From Sinorhizobium saheli (GTDB lineage Bacteria; Pseudomonadota; Alphaproteobacteria; Rhizobiales; Rhizobiaceae): 58,602 nt of DNA. The notes beneath the pieces are model-generated. The model had not been told where the DNA came from and searched no databases. It saw nothing but the letters and a program-made list of their open reading frames with translations. Position 1 is the first letter of the stretch, and each line of letters begins with the position of its first letter. Of the stretch, positions 56,401 through 58,602 are shown in pieces. The stretch lies in contig NZ_LNQB01000056.1 of assembly GCF_001651875.1 (NCBI RefSeq), positions 1 through 58,602 of the forward strand, written 5' to 3'. Position numbers and translations under genes: made by a program.

Positions 56401-57369
56401 TCACTTGATGGCGCGGACGGCTTCCCAGTCTTCCTTGTTGTAGCCGAAGTCTTCGAGCTTCGTCTTCTCCATCACGTTCGCTTCGAAATCGGCCTTGTCG
56501 ACTTCGGCAACGTCGATGCCCTGCGCCTTGAAGCTCTCGACGAGCTTCTTCTCGCGTTCCTCGATGATCTTGGTCGCGCGCTCGGCCGCCTCCTGCATCA
56601 CGTCGGTGAAGATTTTCTTGTCGGCATCCGAAAGCTGCGACCACAAGTTTTTCGAAACGACCGTGTTGAGGTGGTCGACGATGTGGCCGGTCAGGACGAT
56701 GTGTTTCTGCACCTCGAAGAACTTCTTCGCCTCGATCGTCGTTAGCGGGTTTTCCTGCGCCTCGACCGTGCCGTTCTGGAGCGCGAGATAGACCTCCGCA
56801 AAGGCGATCGGCGTCGTATTGGCGCCGCAGGCCCGCGGCATGGCGAGATAGGCAGGGACGTCGGGCACGCGCATCTTCAGGCCCTGCATGTCGGCGCACT
56901 TGGCGATCGGCCGGTTCGACGTGGTCTGGCGGGTGCCGTAATAGGTGACGGCGGCGATATGATTGCCCGAGGCTTCCTCGTATCCGGCGGCGAGCCGCTT
57001 GAAGACATCGCTCTTGGTGTAGGCGATAAGATGGGCGGGGTCGCGGAAGATATAGGGAAAATAGGTGACGCCGATCGGCGCATATTCGCGGGCGGCGAAG
57101 CTCGAGCCGGAAATGATGATATCGACCGTGCCGAGTTTCAGGCCCTGGTTGATGTCCGCCTCCTTGCCGAGCTGCGAGGCCGGGAAGACGTCGATCTTGT
57201 AGCGCCCCTCGGTGCGCTTGCCGATTTCCTCGGCGGCCCAGACGGATTCGGTATGGAACGGTTCCGAGGTCTCGTAGACATGCGCCCATTTGAGCACCGT
57301 CTGAGCCTCGGCGGCGAGCGCCGAAGCGAGAATGGTCGCAGTCGCCCCCAAGAGCGTCAAGAATTTCAT
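56401..57369 (-). CDS. dctP: TRAP transporter substrate-binding protein (DctP)
   Basis: The protein has 322 residues. The signal peptide MKFLTLLGATATILASALAAEA is cut before QTVLKWAHV. The carboxylate-binding Arg sits in LKMRVPDVPAY (residues ~165-175), and FAEVYLALQNGTVEAQENPLTTI (~191-213) is the family signature. It captures an organic acid in the periplasm; hexonates or hexuronates fit the enzymes encoded with it. It comes first after the regulator gene, with a strong hairpin behind it, as expected for the most abundant component. Confidence 0.87.
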   Translation of the reverse strand: MKFLTLLGATATILASALAAEAQTVLKWAHVYETSEPFHTESVWAAEEIGKRTEGRYKIDVFPASQLGKEADINQGLKLGTVDIIISGSSFAAREYAPIGVTYFPYIFRDPAHLIAYTKSDVFKRLAAGYEEASGNHIAAVTYYGTRQTTSNRPIAKCADMQGLKMRVPDVPAYLAMPRACGANTTPIAFAEVYLALQNGTVEAQENPLTTIEAKKFFEVQKHIVLTGHIVDHLNTVVSKNLWSQLSDADKKIFTDVMQEAAERATKIIEEREKKLVESFKAQGIDVAEVDKADFEANVMEKTKLEDFGYNKEDWEAVRAIK

Positions 57370-57408
57370 GCTCTTCTCCTCCGAAAATAAAGTGATTGAA
57401 TTAAAGCG

Positions 57409-58155
57409 CTAATTTCCTCCAGCGCGCCTCCCGGCGGCCGCGGGTATCGCGCTGTCGGACGGCTCCTCCCCGAAGCTCGCCGACAGGCGAATCTGAGATT
57501 GGTCGAGATGGGCGCGCATCGCGGCGCGTGCGGCGGCGGGGTCGCCTGCGGCGATCGCGTCACGGATCACGCGATGCTCCTCCATGGCGGCGCGCCAGGT
57601 GTCGGTGTTTTCGAAATAGCTCGCCAGCTTTTCGAAATAGGGCGTCATGCGCATGTCGTGGATGCTGCCGACGAAGCGGTTCAGCGTCTGGTTGGCGATG
57701 ATGCTCGATACGATGACGTGGAACTCGCGATCGAGCGCGAGCGCGAGGCGCCGATCCTCGAGTGCGGCAGCCATCCGCGCCAGATTGTCATCGAGGACGG
57801 CGATGTGCTCGGGGCGCGCCAGGCGGGCGGCCTCCTCGGCGATGGCGCATTCGACCACGGCGCGCGCCCTGAGCAACTCGAACGGACCTTCGAAGTCCTC
57901 CGGCGGCATCTCGGACGACGAGAGCTTCGGCGCCGTGACATAGATGCCCGAGCCCATGCGGATATCGATGAAGCCCTCGACCTCGAGCACGATCAGAGCC
58001 TCGCGGATGGTGGGTCGGGAGACGCCGAACATCTGCGCCAGCTCCCGCTCGGCCGGCAGCCGCGAACCAGGCGCCAGTTCGCCCCGTTCGATCAGCCCCC
58101 GCATCTGGTCCGCGACCTGACGGTACAGACGACGCGACTCCACGGCAGAAAACAT
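57409..58155 (-). CDS. GntR-family regulator, FadR/FCD type (UxuR-like)
   Basis: The protein has 248 residues from ATG 58155, after GAGGAGCGTG. The winged helix is LPAERELAQMFGVSRPTIREALIVLEVEGFIDIRMGSGIYV (residues ~39-79). The FCD domain follows with DREFHVIVSSIIANQ and EHRVIRDAIAAGD carrying the metal/ligand His positions. It sits 39 bases before dctP and is probably the first gene of a self-controlled operon. The dyad at 58189-58199 is its likely site. It likely responds to a hexuronate or hexonate, by analogy with UxuR. Confidence 0.83.
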   Translation of the reverse strand: MFSAVESRRLYRQVADQMRGLIERGELAPGSRLPAERELAQMFGVSRPTIREALIVLEVEGFIDIRMGSGIYVTAPKLSSSEMPPEDFEGPFELLRARAVVECAIAEEAARLARPEHIAVLDDNLARMAAALEDRRLALALDREFHVIVSSIIANQTLNRFVGSIHDMRMTPYFEKLASYFENTDTWRAAMEEHRVIRDAIAAGDPAAARAAMRAHLDQSQIRLSASFGEEPSDSAIPAAAGRRAGGN

Positions 58156-58158
58156 CAC

Positions 58159-58457
58159 GCTCCTCGTCTTTTCGGCCAGGTGGCCAAGTGGTCATACCAG
58201 TTCGGTCGAGAATACCCGCTGCTGCCGTGAAGTCAACCCACTGGCCAAAGCAATGCTAGTTGGCCGGCAGCACGATGTCGCGAAAGACCCGGAAGGGCCG
58301 GCGCCTCAAAGCCGCGTCCGCCTCCATGCATCGCGCGCGTCCGCCGGATTCATGTCCATCAGTTCGGCGAAGCGCGAGGCCGAATGTCCCTCTGGCCAGA
58401 CTCGAACAGCTCCGTGATGCGCCGCGGAACGTCGCCTGGCGCCTGGCGCCGTAATTC
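58159..58457. other. Control region and spacer before the TRAP operon
   Basis: About 300 bases. The 60 bases nearest the GntR gene hold the operator described below and the promoter of the TRAP operon. The remainder, up to the end of the phosphodiesterase gene, shows no gene. A plus-strand frame at 58260 is Arg-rich and has no ribosome site. Confidence 0.45.
58189..58199. promoter_or_regulatory. FadR-type GntR operator TGGTCATACCA
   Basis: TGGT-CAT-ACCA is a perfect dyad that fits the FadR-subfamily consensus TnGTnnnACnA. It lies 34 bases upstream of the GntR start codon. Two further TGGCCA palindromes flank it (about 58181-58186 and 58241-58248). Confidence 0.7.
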
Positions 58458-58602
58458 TCAGTTCATCAGATCGTAGGGGATGCGGTAGCCATTCTCTTCC
58501 AGCCAGCTGATCAGGGCCTTTGGCTCGTCGGTCTGGATGATGGTGGCGCCGCGGTCGATCCAGAAGCCCCAGCTTTCCTGCGGTCGGCCGTCGAGGACGG
58601 CA
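58458..58602 (-). CDS. Glycerophosphodiester phosphodiesterase family protein, partial (C-terminus only)
   Basis: The minus strand is open from the window end to TGA at 58460-58458, giving 48 codons. The peptide ends with WIDRGATIIQTDEPKALISW followed by LEENGYRIPYDLMN. The segment GATIIQTDEP is the usual C-terminal pattern of GDPD-type enzymes, which split glycerophosphodiesters to glycerol 3-phosphate. The catalytic N-terminal part lies beyond the window, so activity cannot be judged. Its relation to the TRAP operon is unknown. Confidence 0.7.
   Translation of the reverse strand, partial: AVLDGRPQESWGFWIDRGATIIQTDEPKALISWLEENGYRIPYDLMN

Noticed and set aside
1..58602. CRISPR arrays, tRNA genes and intact insertion sequences
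   Set aside because: No regularly spaced direct repeats, no tRNA-like cloverleaf with CCA-proximal T-loop pattern and no transposase motifs were found by reading. The three ~104-bp elements are too short to encode anything.

Overview
The window is a GC-rich alphaproteobacterial sequence. Gene content, codon use and dispersed intergenic palindromes point to Sinorhizobium/Ensifer. Several blocks look like neighbourhoods remembered from the pSymB-type chromid of S. meliloti: a Kdo-capsule transferase gene, rhizopine-type mocDEF genes, the cuxR-uxs-uxe polysaccharide locus and the bgr/bgs mixed-linkage beta-glucan locus. This assignment rests on recognising protein families and gene order; no search was run. 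I saw no rRNA, tRNA, CRISPR array, intact insertion sequence or replication origin.

Layout. 1-5.5 kb: surface polysaccharide. A partial TPR-like gene on the minus strand is followed by a 1006-residue two-headed glycosyltransferase-like protein and a KpsC-type Kdo transferase. 5.6-10.4 kb: a minus-strand operon mocD-mocE-mocF-panB-like, ended by a rho-independent terminator, with a divergent LacI regulator. 10.4-14.6 kb: a ROK-family protein whose lobes appear in swapped order, a cytosine-deaminase-like amidohydrolase and a secreted protein of unknown function. 15.2-18.3 kb: a toxin-antitoxin island with hipA-hipB (toxin gene first) and an Xre-RES pair with a readable promoter and operator. 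18.6-31.2 kb: a large divergent catabolic island. One arm holds a PdxA2-like dehydrogenase, an Fe-alcohol dehydrogenase, a BNR/sialidase-like protein and a DapA/NAL-family aldolase. The other holds a Dpp-type ABC importer, a four-carbon-acid sugar kinase and a GntR regulator. 31.4-32.9 kb: a small lipoprotein and a Fic AMPylator whose start abuts a long inverted repeat. 33.2-40.1 kb: the c-di-GMP-responsive cux polysaccharide operon and its AraC-type activator. 40.2-50.6 kb: a partner-switching cascade (STAS, HATPase, PP2C, STAS-methyltransferase, second HATPase-like, GGDEF-EAL) divergent from the bgsBA glucan synthase pair. 51-58.6 kb: tiny membrane proteins, then a GntR-TRAP-dehydrogenase-UxuA operon for a hexonate, and the 3' end of a glycerophosphodiester phosphodiesterase gene.

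Working together. Two neighbouring loci (cux and bgr/bgs) put two extracellular polysaccharides under c-di-GMP control, one through a transcription factor and one through a serine-phosphorylation partner switch acting on a diguanylate cyclase. The two transport operons each carry a palindromic element between the binding-protein gene and the permease genes, a placement that fits differential expression. The least explained system is the 18.6-31.2 kb island, which combines an acid-sugar kinase/dehydrogenase module, a Schiff-base aldolase and a cytoplasmic beta-propeller protein. The cux and bgr/bgs loci resemble systems I recall as already studied in S. meliloti.
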